This document shows positions 1-8,691 of a DNA stretch of 64,000 nt, piece by piece (position 1 is the stretch's first letter; every line of letters starts with the position of its first letter). The stretch is from positions 1,364,001-1,428,000 of the forward strand of contig CAVSMH010000006.1 of NCBI GenBank assembly GCA_963728965.1. Direction: 5' to 3'. A program made the position numbers and the translations under genes. A model generated the notes under the pieces. The model was given only the letters and a program-made list of their open reading frames with translations, did no database searches and had not been told where the DNA came from. The stretch comes from DASQZT01 sp963728965. Its GTDB lineage: Bacteria; Acidobacteriota; Terriglobia; Bryobacterales; Bryobacteraceae.

Positions 1-17
1 ATTTAGGAGATCTTTGC

Positions 18-1148
18 ATGAACGTCGGCTTCTACGGTCACGTCCGCCAATATCACAATATCAAGCAGGAAATCGACACCAACATACATGAAGTGCTGGA
101 GTCCGGCCAGTACGTCATGGGTCCGATGTTGAAACGGTTCGAAAAGGAGTTGGCAGCCTTTCACGGCACGAAATACGCCGTGGGTGTCGGGAACGGGACC
201 GACGCCTTGTGGCTCAGCTTCATGGCGCTCGGTATCGGCCCGGGCGACGAGTGCATCACCACCACCAACACGTTCTTCGCCACGGCGGAAGCGATCTGGA
301 TCGCCGGCGCCACGGTCGTCTTCGTCGATTCGGATCCGCGCACCAACTGTATCGACCCGGCCCGCATCGAAGCGGCCATCACGCCGAAAACCAAGGCGAT
401 CGTCCCGGTCCATCTGTATGGCCAATGCGCCGATATGAAAGCCATCCGGCAGATCGCCGACCGGCACAAACTCCTGGTGATCGAAGACAACGCGCAGTCG
501 CTCGGCGCGGCCGGTGACGGGTTCAAGATCGGCGAGTTGAGCGACGCCATGTGCACCAGCTTCATCATTCAGAAGAACCTGGGGTGCTTCGGAGACGGCG
601 GCGCGGTGGTGACCAACCGCGAGGACGTGGACCGCGCGGTGCGGCGGCTGCGCAATCACGGGTCGGAGAAACGCTCCTGCCACAGCATGGGCTACAACAG
701 CCGGCTCGACGATCTTCAGGCGGGCGTGCTGAGCGCCAAGCTGAAGCACATCGACGGATGGAACGACCTGCGGCGCAAGTGGTCGGCGCGCTATTCGGCG
801 TGCCTCAAGGATGCCGCGCACATCACGCTCCCGTACGAAACGCCGGGCTATCGGCACATCTTTCACCTTTACGTGATCGAAACCCGGAAGGCCGAACACC
901 GTGACGCGCTGCTCAATTTCCTGAACGCGGCGGGCGTCGATGCCAAATGCCATTACCCGATCGCGATCCACCAGCAGGAAGGCTACCCGTGGGGCAAGGG
1001 GGCGCGCATCGCCGGCGCGATTCCGAACTCGGAGCGCAACGCGGCGTGCTGCATTTCGCTGCCGATGTTCCCGGAACTCACCCAGGAAGAGGTGGATTAC
1101 GTGATCGCCAAGGTGCTCGAGTGGGACCGGAACGCGGGTGCGGCATGA
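18..1148 (+). CDS. DegT/DnrJ/EryC1/StrS family PLP aminotransferase
   Basis: A 376-residue sugar-aminotransferase-type protein. This family transfers an amino group to a keto-sugar nucleotide through PLP, usually for cell-surface sugars. The N-terminal half shows the family pattern GVGNGTDALWLSF; the expected internal aldimine lysine is Lys186 in IQKNLGCFGDGG, the usual K-N-L-G-x-x-G-D-G-G block. An AGGAG sits 7-8 bases before the ATG. The stop overlaps the next start (ATGA), so the gene is translationally coupled to a Gfo/Idh/MocA oxidoreductase. That pairing is common in amino-sugar pathways, but the substrate cannot be read from this window because the upstream context is cut off. Confidence 0.9.
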   Translation: MNVGFYGHVRQYHNIKQEIDTNIHEVLESGQYVMGPMLKRFEKELAAFHGTKYAVGVGNGTDALWLSFMALGIGPGDECITTTNTFFATAEAIWIAGATVVFVDSDPRTNCIDPARIEAAITPKTKAIVPVHLYGQCADMKAIRQIADRHKLLVIEDNAQSLGAAGDGFKIGELSDAMCTSFIIQKNLGCFGDGGAVVTNREDVDRAVRRLRNHGSEKRSCHSMGYNSRLDDLQAGVLSAKLKHIDGWNDLRRKWSARYSACLKDAAHITLPYETPGYRHIFHLYVIETRKAEHRDALLNFLNAAGVDAKCHYPIAIHQQEGYPWGKGARIAGAIPNSERNAACCISLPMFPELTQEEVDYVIAKVLEWDRNAGAA

Positions 1149-2215
1149 GCGACCGGTACCGCGTGATGGTGGTGGGGGCGGGAAAGCGGGGCATGCATCA
1201 CGCCGCGGCTTTCCAGGCCAATGACCGCTTCGAGGTGGCCGGCATTTGCGACACCGACCGGGCCCGGCTGGAAGCGGCGGCGGCCAAGCTGGGGGTGCGG
1301 GAAACATCGACCGATCCCGGGCAACTCGCCGCCGCGCTCCACCCCGATGTGTTCTGCTTCTGTACGCCGCCGCAGGTTCGGCTGCCGCTGGTGCGCGTGG
1401 GCGTGGAATGCGGCGCCCGCCTCATCGCCATGGAAAAGCCGGTGGCACTGACCAGCGACGAGGGCATTTCGATCCGCGATATGCTCGCCTCGTCGGGCGT
1501 AAAGGCCGTCGTCAGCCACCAGCACCGCTATGGCGAGCACTACCAGAAGGTGAACGAGATCATTGCCAGCGGCGCGCTGGGGCGCATCCACACGGTGTAC
1601 GGCACCGCTACCGGCTGGATGATGCACATGCTCTCGCACCTGGTGGACTACACGCGCTGGTACAACGGCGAGGCGGAGGCCGAATGGGTGATGGCCCAGG
1701 CGGCGGGACGGGGCAAACTGAACGACAATCATCCTTCGCCCGACTACATTGCCGGCTTCATTCATTTCGCCAACGGCGTTCACGGCGTGATTGAATGCGG
1801 CGCCGGCGCCCCGGATGTGCCCGAGGTGGAATACTGGTGGCGCAAGTGCCGGGTGGGCGCGCAGGGAAGCGAGGGCTTCGCCGAGGTACTGACCGGAGGC
1901 GGATGGCGCAGCGTCACCAGGCAGGGCGCCTGTTCCGGCCCGGGCTCGATGAATTACGACCTAGACATGCCGCCCTACATCCAGCAGATGGCCGAGTGGC
2001 TCGACGACGAAAGCCGGGTCCATCCCTGTAATTTCCACAGCGCCTGGAAGGGCTTCGAGATCATGATGGCCTTCTGCCGCTCGGCAGCCCGAGGCGGCCA
2101 GGTGGCGCTGCCGCTCACCGACCGCGCCGACGAGATCGAACTGCTGAAGGCCGCGCTGCCCAAGGCCAAGGTGCTGCTCTCGATGGCGGCCAACTCGAAA
2201 GAGTACGCGTCGTAA
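1145..2215 (+). CDS. Gfo/Idh/MocA family oxidoreductase
   Basis: A 356-residue NAD(P)-dependent dehydrogenase-like protein. The N-terminal Rossmann motif reads VMVVGAGKRGMHH, and the family signature EKPVAL follows at about residues 98-103. The C-terminal alpha/beta domain carries an HMLSHLVDYTRWY stretch typical of the substrate side. The start was placed at the ATG inside the ATGA overlap with the aminotransferase gene, because the open frame upstream of it is only the other frame of that gene. It probably oxidises or reduces a sugar or cyclitol, working with the neighbouring aminotransferase. The exact substrate is unknown. Confidence 0.88.
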   Translation: MSDRYRVMVVGAGKRGMHHAAAFQANDRFEVAGICDTDRARLEAAAAKLGVRETSTDPGQLAAALHPDVFCFCTPPQVRLPLVRVGVECGARLIAMEKPVALTSDEGISIRDMLASSGVKAVVSHQHRYGEHYQKVNEIIASGALGRIHTVYGTATGWMMHMLSHLVDYTRWYNGEAEAEWVMAQAAGRGKLNDNHPSPDYIAGFIHFANGVHGVIECGAGAPDVPEVEYWWRKCRVGAQGSEGFAEVLTGGGWRSVTRQGACSGPGSMNYDLDMPPYIQQMAEWLDDESRVHPCNFHSAWKGFEIMMAFCRSAARGGQVALPLTDRADEIELLKAALPKAKVLLSMAANSKEYAS

Positions 2216-2226
2216 GGGCTGCGCTC

Positions 2227-3270
2227 TCAGGAGAGGCGCTGCTTCTTCGCGGCGGCGATGATGCCCTTCATGTACTCGGCCGCCAGCCGCGCGTTCTTAT
2301 CGACGAAATCGATGCCCACGGTTTGGCCGTTCACCACCGGCAGGGGATGGCACAGTTCGAAGCCGACGTAGCCGCGGTAACCGATATCGAGCAGTCCCAG
2401 AACCTCGCCGAGGCACTGTTCGCCCGCGCTGACTTTGATTCCGTCCGGTCCTTTGTCGTACTCGCCGCCGAAGTGGGAGAGCACCTGCAAGGGGCCCACT
2501 TCGACCGTGGCGCGGCGCACGCCGATCTCATCCAGCTCGTGTTCGAGGCGCGCATCGAAGCACACCTTCAGGTGGGGGGAGGCCACTTCTTTCACCATGC
2601 GCAGACAGTCGCGGTAGCCGGTGATGACCGGCGCGTGGTTCTGAAGGGCGAGGGTGACTCCGAAATCGGCGGCATAGCGGGCAGCCTCGGCGATGCTCTC
2701 GCGGCACCAGGCCCAGGTCTGGCTTTCGGGGAACGATTCGTGCTCCTTGAGCCACGCGGCTTTGGCGAGATCGTAACGACCGCCGCCCCCGGGCAGCAGG
2801 GTCACTCCGGGCCAACCCAGGAAGACGCGCATGGTCTTGGCCCCCAGGTCGGCCGTCATCCGCATCAGCTCCCGCGCGTAGAGCAACTGCGCCTCGCGGT
2901 GTTCGGGGATGGGGCTGCTGAAGTCGTTGTTACCCGCGACGGCGTAGAGCTCGATGTCCTGGTCATCCGCCATTTTGCGCAACTGCCGGCAGCGGGCCTT
3001 GGGCATATCGAGCGGGTTGCCGTGGGGGCGCTTGCCGTCGATTTCGACGCCCTGGTATCCGTACTCTTTGGCGCGCTGGATCACCTGTTCCACGGTGAGG
3101 GCGTCGCCACGGTACCACACTCCCTGGTAGGTGATGCTGTACAGGCCCACTTTGATCTCGGCGGCCGCCTGGGCGGCGCCCACGGCACGGGTCGCGCCCA
3201 GGGCACCCGCGGCGAGGGTGGCGGTTCGCGCAAAGTCGCGCCGGCTGATGCGAGGCTTCTCGTTCTTCAT
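2227..3270 (-). CDS. Tat-exported sugar phosphate isomerase/epimerase-like TIM-barrel protein
   Basis: A 347-residue protein of the xylose-isomerase-like TIM-barrel superfamily. The N-terminus has a twin-arginine signal (SRRDFARTA followed by an alanine-rich hydrophobic stretch to about residue 36), so export through Tat is expected. The barrel motifs GYQGVEIDG (about 71-79), LALQNHAP and LKVCFDARLEHE place metal and substrate ligands at the usual strand ends. The gene converges with the preceding plus-strand pair and stands alone downstream of the pnt operon. Many exported copies of this family occur in Acidobacteriota and Planctomycetes with unknown sugar substrates; no finer function is claimed. 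Confidence 0.82.
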   Translation of the reverse strand: MKNEKPRISRRDFARTATLAAGALGATRAVGAAQAAAEIKVGLYSITYQGVWYRGDALTVEQVIQRAKEYGYQGVEIDGKRPHGNPLDMPKARCRQLRKMADDQDIELYAVAGNNDFSSPIPEHREAQLLYARELMRMTADLGAKTMRVFLGWPGVTLLPGGGGRYDLAKAAWLKEHESFPESQTWAWCRESIAEAARYAADFGVTLALQNHAPVITGYRDCLRMVKEVASPHLKVCFDARLEHELDEIGVRRATVEVGPLQVLSHFGGEYDKGPDGIKVSAGEQCLGEVLGLLDIGYRGYVGFELCHPLPVVNGQTVGIDFVDKNARLAAEYMKGIIAAAKKQRLS

Positions 3271-3330
3271 GTCGATGACCTTCCGGTGATCGCATTCTCC
3301 GCGAGCCGGAGGCCATTGTCAAGCGCTGCG

Positions 3331-4722
3331 CTACGCGGCGACGCGCGACGGAAGTTCCTTGATGATCTCGCTGACGAACGCCTTGGCATCGCCGAACAGC
3401 ATGAGCGTCTTTTCCATGTAATAGAGGTCGTTGTCGATTCCGGCGAAGCCGGGGCTCATCGAGCGCTTGATGACCATGACGGTGTGGGCGCGGTCCACGT
3501 CCAGGATCGGCATGCCGTAAATAGGGCTGGTCGGGTCGGTGCGCGCGGCCGGATTGGTGACGTCGTTGGCGCCGATGACGAGCGCCACGTCGCACTGGGC
3601 GAATTCGGAGTTGATATCGTCCATTTCGAAGAGGCGGTCGTAGGGGATGTCGGCTTCCGCCAGCAGGACGTTCATGTGGCCCGGCATGCGGCCGGCCACC
3701 GGGTGGATGGCGAATTTCACATCCACGCCGCGGCGCATCAGGGAATCGTAGAGCTCGCGGATCTTGTGCTGCGCCTGCGCGACCGCCAGGCCGTATCCAG
3801 GGATGATGATGACGCTGCCGGCAGCCTCCAGAATGGACGCGGCCTCTTCCGCGTTGGCGCTGCGCACGGGACGCTGCTCGACCGCGCCGCGCTTGATCTG
3901 GACCTGGCCGAAGGCGCCGAACAGGACGTTGATGAACGACCGGTTCATGGCGCGGCACATGATGATCGAAAGGATCAGGCCCGAGGACCCATCGAGCGCC
4001 CCGGCCACCACCAGGAGATTGTTGCCGAGCGCGAATCCCATGGCGCACGCCGAGAGGCCGGCGTAGGAATTCAGGATCGCGATTACCGTGGGCATGTCCG
4101 CCCCGCCGATGGGAATGATGAGCAGCACTCCGAACAACAGCGCCAGGATGACAAAAATCGGAAACAGCCAGGTGTCGGTCGGAACGAGCACCAGCCGCAC
4201 GGCCAGCCCCGCGGCGATGACGAAGAGTGTGAAGTTGACGGCGTTCTGATTGCGATAGGTGATGGGGCGCTGGGGCAACACTTCCTGCAGTTTGCCCATC
4301 GCCATCAAACTACCCGTGAAGGTGAGGAAGCCGAGCAGCGTCTCGATGACCAGCGCGACCATGACGAAGCCGCGCAGCTCGGTGTTCGCCTGGGGCTGGC
4401 GCTGGTAGAATTCAGCCGTGCCCACCAGGGCCGCCGCCAGCGCGCCGCACGCGTGGGAAAGCGCGGTCCGCTGGGGCACCGCCGTCATGGGCATGATGTA
4501 GGCAATGGGAATGCCTACCGCGGTGCCGATGAAAAATGCCGCCGCGATCCACTGCCAGTTGTGGACCTCGAACGCCATCAGCGTGCCCACCACCGCCAGG
4601 AGCATGCCGATTTCGCCGGCGAACACGCCGCGGCGCGCGGTATCGGGCGTGTTCATCCATTTCAAGGACAGGATGAACAGAGCCGCGGAGATGATGTAAA
4701 TGTACTGGACCGCGTGCACCAT
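3331..4722 (-). CDS. pntB: NAD(P) transhydrogenase subunit beta
   Basis: A 463-residue beta subunit of the proton-translocating transhydrogenase, which makes NADPH from NADH using the proton gradient. The first half has about eight or nine hydrophobic membrane helices. The C-terminal third is the NADP(H)-binding domain III, with the typical GYGLAVAQAQH loop and the later DDINSEFAQCDVALVIGANDVTNPAA segment. Length matches the family. Its ATG shares a base with the stop of the preceding pntA2 gene, which supports a single transcript. Confidence 0.96.
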   Translation of the reverse strand: MVHAVQYIYIISAALFILSLKWMNTPDTARRGVFAGEIGMLLAVVGTLMAFEVHNWQWIAAAFFIGTAVGIPIAYIMPMTAVPQRTALSHACGALAAALVGTAEFYQRQPQANTELRGFVMVALVIETLLGFLTFTGSLMAMGKLQEVLPQRPITYRNQNAVNFTLFVIAAGLAVRLVLVPTDTWLFPIFVILALLFGVLLIIPIGGADMPTVIAILNSYAGLSACAMGFALGNNLLVVAGALDGSSGLILSIIMCRAMNRSFINVLFGAFGQVQIKRGAVEQRPVRSANAEEAASILEAAGSVIIIPGYGLAVAQAQHKIRELYDSLMRRGVDVKFAIHPVAGRMPGHMNVLLAEADIPYDRLFEMDDINSEFAQCDVALVIGANDVTNPAARTDPTSPIYGMPILDVDRAHTVMVIKRSMSPGFAGIDNDLYYMEKTLMLFGDAKAFVSEIIKELPSRVAA

Positions 4723-5024
4723 TACTTCCTGGCCTCCCCGGTGCGCTTCTTGAACATCTTCACCATGCGGTCGGTGATGAGAAAGCCGCTGACGATGTTG
4801 GTCACCACCGCGGTGATGGCGATGAAGCCCAGGGCTTTGCTCAGGGTGTTGGCGTGTTCCGACCCGGTGATCAGAATCGCGCCCACCACAGAGATCGCCG
4901 AGATGGCATTGGTGAGCGACATCAGCGGCGTGTGCAGCAGCGGGGATACTTTGCGGATCACCTCCATGCCGACGAAGGTCGCCAGCATGAAGACAAACAA
5001 TCCAAGCTCGAGATTATTGGGCAT
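4722..5024 (-). CDS. pntA2: NAD(P) transhydrogenase subunit alpha, membrane part (split alpha)
   Basis: A 100-residue small membrane subunit corresponding to the C-terminal transmembrane part of one-piece PntA. It shows three hydrophobic helices and the family segment LLHTPLMSLTNAISAI. In many bacteria the alpha subunit is split in this way into PntAA and PntAB. The start overlaps the end of the upstream soluble alpha gene by 11 bases, and its stop overlaps the pntB start by one base, so the three subunits should be made in fixed order from one mRNA. Confidence 0.94.
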   Translation of the reverse strand: MPNNLELGLFVFMLATFVGMEVIRKVSPLLHTPLMSLTNAISAISVVGAILITGSEHANTLSKALGFIAITAVVTNIVSGFLITDRMVKMFKKRTGEARK

Positions 5025-6183
5025 GTGAGTCCTGTCCCACCAGTTCGCGCACGCGGTCGTGGACGATTTCGCCGGCGTGGGTGACCAGTGTCTCGCGCAC
5101 GATTTCGTCGTCGCGATTGAGGTTCAGCGCGCCGTCTTTGACCAGGTACTTCAAAAAGGTGGCGATGTTTTTGGCGTACATCTGGCTGGCGTGGTAGGGA
5201 ATGGTGGAGGGTAAGTTGACCGGCCCGATTACGGATACGCCGCCTTCCTCGACGGTTTCGCCGGGGCGGGTGAGTTCGCAATTGCCGCCGCGCTCGGCGG
5301 CGATATCGACAATCACCGAGCCGGGCGCCATGCGCGCCGCCATGTCGCGGGTGATCAATACCGGGGCGCGTTTGCCGGGCACCGCGGCGGTAGTAATGAC
5401 GAGGTTCTGTCCGGCCAGCACGCCGGCCATGAGCTCACGCTGGCGGCGGTAGAACTCCTCGCCCATGGCCTTGGCATAGCCGCTTTTATCTTCGGCTCCG
5501 GCAGCTTCGATTTCGAGCACCACGAAGCGCGCGCCGAGGCTTTCCACCTGTTCCTTTACGGCGGCGCGGACGTCGTAGCCGCTGACGACGGCGCCCAGGC
5601 GGCGCGCGGTGGCGATGGCCTGAAGCCCGGCGACTCCGGCGCCGATCACCAGGACGCGCGCGGGCGTGACGGTGCCGGCCGCGGTCATGAGCATCGGAAA
5701 CATGCGCGGCAGCACATTGGCGCCCAGCAGCACGGCCTTGTAGCCGGCGATGGTGGCCATCGACGAAAGGGCGTCCATGCTCTGCGCGCGGGTGATGCGC
5801 GGCATCAACTCCATGGCCAGGAAGCTCACGCCGCGTTCGGCCAGGGCGCGGGCGGCATCGGCGGCGGTGAGCGGCTCACCAAAGCCGATGACCGCCTGGC
5901 CGCGGTGGAACAGGGCGAGATCGGCGGCGCCGGCCTCCGGGTTTGCGCCGGGGCTGCGCACCTGCAACACGACGTCGGATTCGGCGCACACTTCGCGGCG
6001 CGGCGCGAGGCGCACTTTTTTCTCGACGTACTCGGCGTCGGGAAAACCCGCCGCCGTGCCGGCGCCCGGCTCCATGAGCAGTTCCACGCCGCTCTTAGCG
6101 AGGACGCCGATGGCGCCCGGGACGATGGCCACGCGGCGTTCGCCCGGCCCCGATTCGCGAATAAAACCGACTTTGAGTGCCAC
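5014..6183 (-). CDS. pntA1: NAD(P) transhydrogenase subunit alpha, soluble NAD(H)-binding part
   Basis: A 389-residue soluble domain I of the transhydrogenase, related to alanine dehydrogenase. It begins with the family pattern KVGFIRESGPGERRVAIVP. The Rossmann glycine motif is VIGAGVAGLQAIATARRLGA at about residue 177, followed by RAAVKEQVESLGA. It binds NAD(H) and passes hydride to NADP+ on PntB. The gene starts six bases after the ndk stop, making it the fourth gene of the sucCD-ndk-pnt operon. Confidence 0.95.
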   Translation of the reverse strand: MALKVGFIRESGPGERRVAIVPGAIGVLAKSGVELLMEPGAGTAAGFPDAEYVEKKVRLAPRREVCAESDVVLQVRSPGANPEAGAADLALFHRGQAVIGFGEPLTAADAARALAERGVSFLAMELMPRITRAQSMDALSSMATIAGYKAVLLGANVLPRMFPMLMTAAGTVTPARVLVIGAGVAGLQAIATARRLGAVVSGYDVRAAVKEQVESLGARFVVLEIEAAGAEDKSGYAKAMGEEFYRRQRELMAGVLAGQNLVITTAAVPGKRAPVLITRDMAARMAPGSVIVDIAAERGGNCELTRPGETVEEGGVSVIGPVNLPSTIPYHASQMYAKNIATFLKYLVKDGALNLNRDDEIVRETLVTHAGEIVHDRVRELVGQDSHAQ

Positions 6184-6189
6184 GATGTC

Positions 6190-6609
6190 CTACAGTAAAT
6201 CGGCCGTGCTGAAAAAAAACCGGAGCTCCGTCCCGGCCGTTTCGGGGGCGTCCGATCCGTGGATGCAGTTGCGTTCGATGTTGCTGGCGAACCGCTTGCG
6301 GACGGTGCCTTCGGCGGCGTTGGCGGGATTGGTGGCGCCCATCACCTCGCGCAGTTTTTTGATGGCGTCTTCGCGCTCGAGGGCCATCACGACGATGGGC
6401 CCTTCGGTCATGAATTTCACCAGCCCGGCAAAGAAGGGGCGCTCGCGGTGAACGGCGTAAAAGCCCTGCGCCTGCGCTTCGGTAAGGCGCGTCATGCGCA
6501 GTGCCAGAATGCGGAACCCGGCCTTTTCGATCATGCCGAGGATTTCGCCCGCCTGGCCGGCGGCCACGGCATCGGGCTTGATGATGGAAAATGTACGCTC
6601 CACGCTCAT
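6190..6609 (-). CDS. ndk: Nucleoside-diphosphate kinase
   Basis: A 139-residue enzyme that moves the gamma-phosphate from ATP to other NDPs through a phospho-histidine. The start MSVERTFSIIKPDAV is the classic N-terminus and lies in an ATGA overlap with the sucD stop; the longer open frame upstream is rejected for that reason. The C-terminal signature around the active histidine is NCIHGSDAPETA. Being coupled to succinyl-CoA synthetase makes sense, because Ndk equilibrates the GTP or ATP made there. Confidence 0.96.
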   Translation of the reverse strand: MSVERTFSIIKPDAVAAGQAGEILGMIEKAGFRILALRMTRLTEAQAQGFYAVHRERPFFAGLVKFMTEGPIVVMALEREDAIKKLREVMGATNPANAAEGTVRKRFASNIERNCIHGSDAPETAGTELRFFFSTADLL

Positions 6610-7472
6610 ATGCGGCTTTGCACCTTCTCTCCTATTTCGGCCGGCGACGAGCATACCGTGATGCCGGCCTCTTCCATGGCTTTGATTTTGTCGGAAGCCT
6701 TACCCGATCCGCCGGCGATGATGGCCCCGGCATGACCCATGCGGCGTCCGGGAGGGGCGGTCTGCCCGGCGACGAAGCCCACTACGGGTTTTTTGACGTG
6801 GGCCTTCACGTAAGCCGCGGCGGTCTCTTCGGCGTTGCCGCCGATTTCGCCGATCATCACGATGGCTGCGGTTTCCGGATCTTCGTTGAACAGCGTCAGG
6901 GCATCCACGAAATTCGTGCCGATGATGGGATCGCCGCCGATGCCGATGCAGGTGGACTGGCCGATGCCGAGTTTGGTCAACTGGCCCACGGCTTCGTAGG
7001 TCAAGGTGCCCGACCGGGATACCACGCCCACCCCGCCTTCGCGGTGGATATGACCCGGCATGATGCCGATCTTGCAGCGGCCGGGAGAAATGATGCCGGG
7101 ACAATTCGGCCCGATCAGCCGGGTGGACCTGGCTTTCAGGAAGTCCCAGGCGCGAACCATGTCGAGCGCCGGAATGCCTTCGGTGATGCATACGACCACG
7201 GGCAGGCCGGCGTCGGCCGCTTCCATGATGGCGTCGGCCGCAAACGGCGGCGGCACGAAGATCACCGAGGCATTGGCGCCGGTGGCCTTGACGGCGTCCG
7301 CGACGGTATGGAAAACCGGCAGGTCGAGATGGGTGGTGCCGCCCTTTCCGGGCACCACCCCGCCGACAACCTGGGTGCCGTAGGCGATGGCCTGCTGGGC
7401 GTGGAAGGTGGCCTCCCTGCCGGTGAAGCCCTGAACGATCAGCCGCGTGTTTTGATCTACGAGTACGCTCAT
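6606..7472 (-). CDS. sucD: Succinyl-CoA synthetase (ADP-forming) subunit alpha
   Basis: A 288-residue alpha subunit of the TCA-cycle enzyme that converts succinyl-CoA to succinate with substrate-level phosphorylation. It carries the CoA-binding N-terminal block (RLIVQGFTGREATFHAQQ), the GPNCPGIISP motif, and GHAGAI near the C-terminus containing the phosphorylated histidine. It follows sucC by 12 bases and overlaps ndk. Confidence 0.97.
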   Translation of the reverse strand: MSVLVDQNTRLIVQGFTGREATFHAQQAIAYGTQVVGGVVPGKGGTTHLDLPVFHTVADAVKATGANASVIFVPPPFAADAIMEAADAGLPVVVCITEGIPALDMVRAWDFLKARSTRLIGPNCPGIISPGRCKIGIMPGHIHREGGVGVVSRSGTLTYEAVGQLTKLGIGQSTCIGIGGDPIIGTNFVDALTLFNEDPETAAIVMIGEIGGNAEETAAAYVKAHVKKPVVGFVAGQTAPPGRRMGHAGAIIAGGSGKASDKIKAMEEAGITVCSSPAEIGEKVQSRI

Positions 7473-7484
7473 CGATGCTCTCCT

Positions 7485-8642
7485 TTACGCGGCCAGCTTC
7501 ACGACTTTCTCGGCGGCATCGCGCATGTCCGCGCCCACCGTGAAGTTCAGCCCCGAGTCGAGCAGGATCTGCCGCCCCAATTCCACGTTGGTGCCCTCCA
7601 TGCGGACCACAATGGGCACCTGGATGTTCAGGTCACGGGCCGCCGCCACCACGCCGGTGGCCAGCGTATCGCAGCGCAGGATGCCGCCGAAAATGTTGAT
7701 CAGCACGGCCTTCACGTGGGGATCGGTAAGCAGGATGCGAAACGCGTTCTTGACCTGCTCGGCGCTTGCTCCGCCGCCCACGTCGAGGAAATTGGCGGGG
7801 CTGCCGCCGGCGTACTTGATAATGTCCATGGTGGCCATGGCGAGGCCGGCGCCGTTCACCATGCAGCCCACGCTGCCGTCCAGCTTGATGTAGTTCAGGC
7901 CGTAGCGCGAAGCCTCGACTTCGAGGGGGTCCTCCTCGTTGAGATCGCGAAGCTCCAGCAGTTCCTTATGGCGGTACAACCCGTTATCGTCGAAGTTGAT
8001 CTTGGCATCGAGGGCGTACACCTTGCCGTCGCCGGTGAGAATGAACGGATTGATCTCGGCCAGCGAGGCATCCTTGGCGACGTAGGCTTTGGCCAGGGCG
8101 ATCATGGCCGCCACGGCGGCGTTGACGCTGGCCGGGGGAATGCCGATGCCGAACGCCAGCCGCCGCGCCTGGAAGGGCTGCAAACCGCAGTCCGGCTCGA
8201 AGGTCTCTTTCAGGATCAGCTCCGGGCTTTTGGCGGCCACCTCTTCAATCTCCATGCCGCCGGCAGCCGAGGCCATAAACACCGGCTTACCCTGCACGCG
8301 GTCGAGCACGATGCCGAGATACAGCTCGCGCTCGATGGGGAGCGTTTCTTCAATCAGGAGGCGCTGCACCACGCGGCCCTCGGGGCCGGTCTGGTGGGTC
8401 ACCAGTTTCATGCCGATCATGCGGCGGGCGATTTCGGCGGCTTCGGTGGCGTCCTTGGCGATTTTGACGCCTCCGCCTTTGCCGCGGCCGCCGGCGTGAA
8501 TCTGTGCTTTCACGACCACGCCGCCGCCGATGTGCTTGGCGGCGGATTCCGCCTCTTCCGCGGTGAATGCCACCTCGCCACGCGGCACAGGGACATTGCT
8601 CTGGGCCAGGATGGCCTTTGCCTGATACTCGTGAATTTTCAT
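7485..8642 (-). CDS. sucC: Succinyl-CoA synthetase subunit beta
   Basis: A 385-residue beta subunit with an N-terminal ATP-grasp domain starting MKIHEYQAKAIL, the segment QIHAGGRGKGGGVKIA, and the C-terminal part LLTDPHVKAVLINIFGGILRCD that contacts the alpha subunit. Length is typical. It is the first gene of the six-gene minus-strand operon and is divergent from trpD, with only 49 bases between the two starts, so their promoters must share or overlap that short AT-richer gap. Confidence 0.97.
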   Translation of the reverse strand: MKIHEYQAKAILAQSNVPVPRGEVAFTAEEAESAAKHIGGGVVVKAQIHAGGRGKGGGVKIAKDATEAAEIARRMIGMKLVTHQTGPEGRVVQRLLIEETLPIERELYLGIVLDRVQGKPVFMASAAGGMEIEEVAAKSPELILKETFEPDCGLQPFQARRLAFGIGIPPASVNAAVAAMIALAKAYVAKDASLAEINPFILTGDGKVYALDAKINFDDNGLYRHKELLELRDLNEEDPLEVEASRYGLNYIKLDGSVGCMVNGAGLAMATMDIIKYAGGSPANFLDVGGGASAEQVKNAFRILLTDPHVKAVLINIFGGILRCDTLATGVVAAARDLNIQVPIVVRMEGTNVELGRQILLDSGLNFTVGADMRDAAEKVVKLAA

Positions 8643-8691
8643 GGATATGCGTTCGTGATAGTATGGCGGAAAGCCAAAATTTCACTATATC

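Noticed and set aside
2323..5028. Open frame of 901 codons on the plus strand
   Set aside because: It is antisense to the sugar isomerase, pntB and pntA2 genes, shows no domain pattern, and has the His/Arg/Asp-rich composition of a GC-rich shadow frame.
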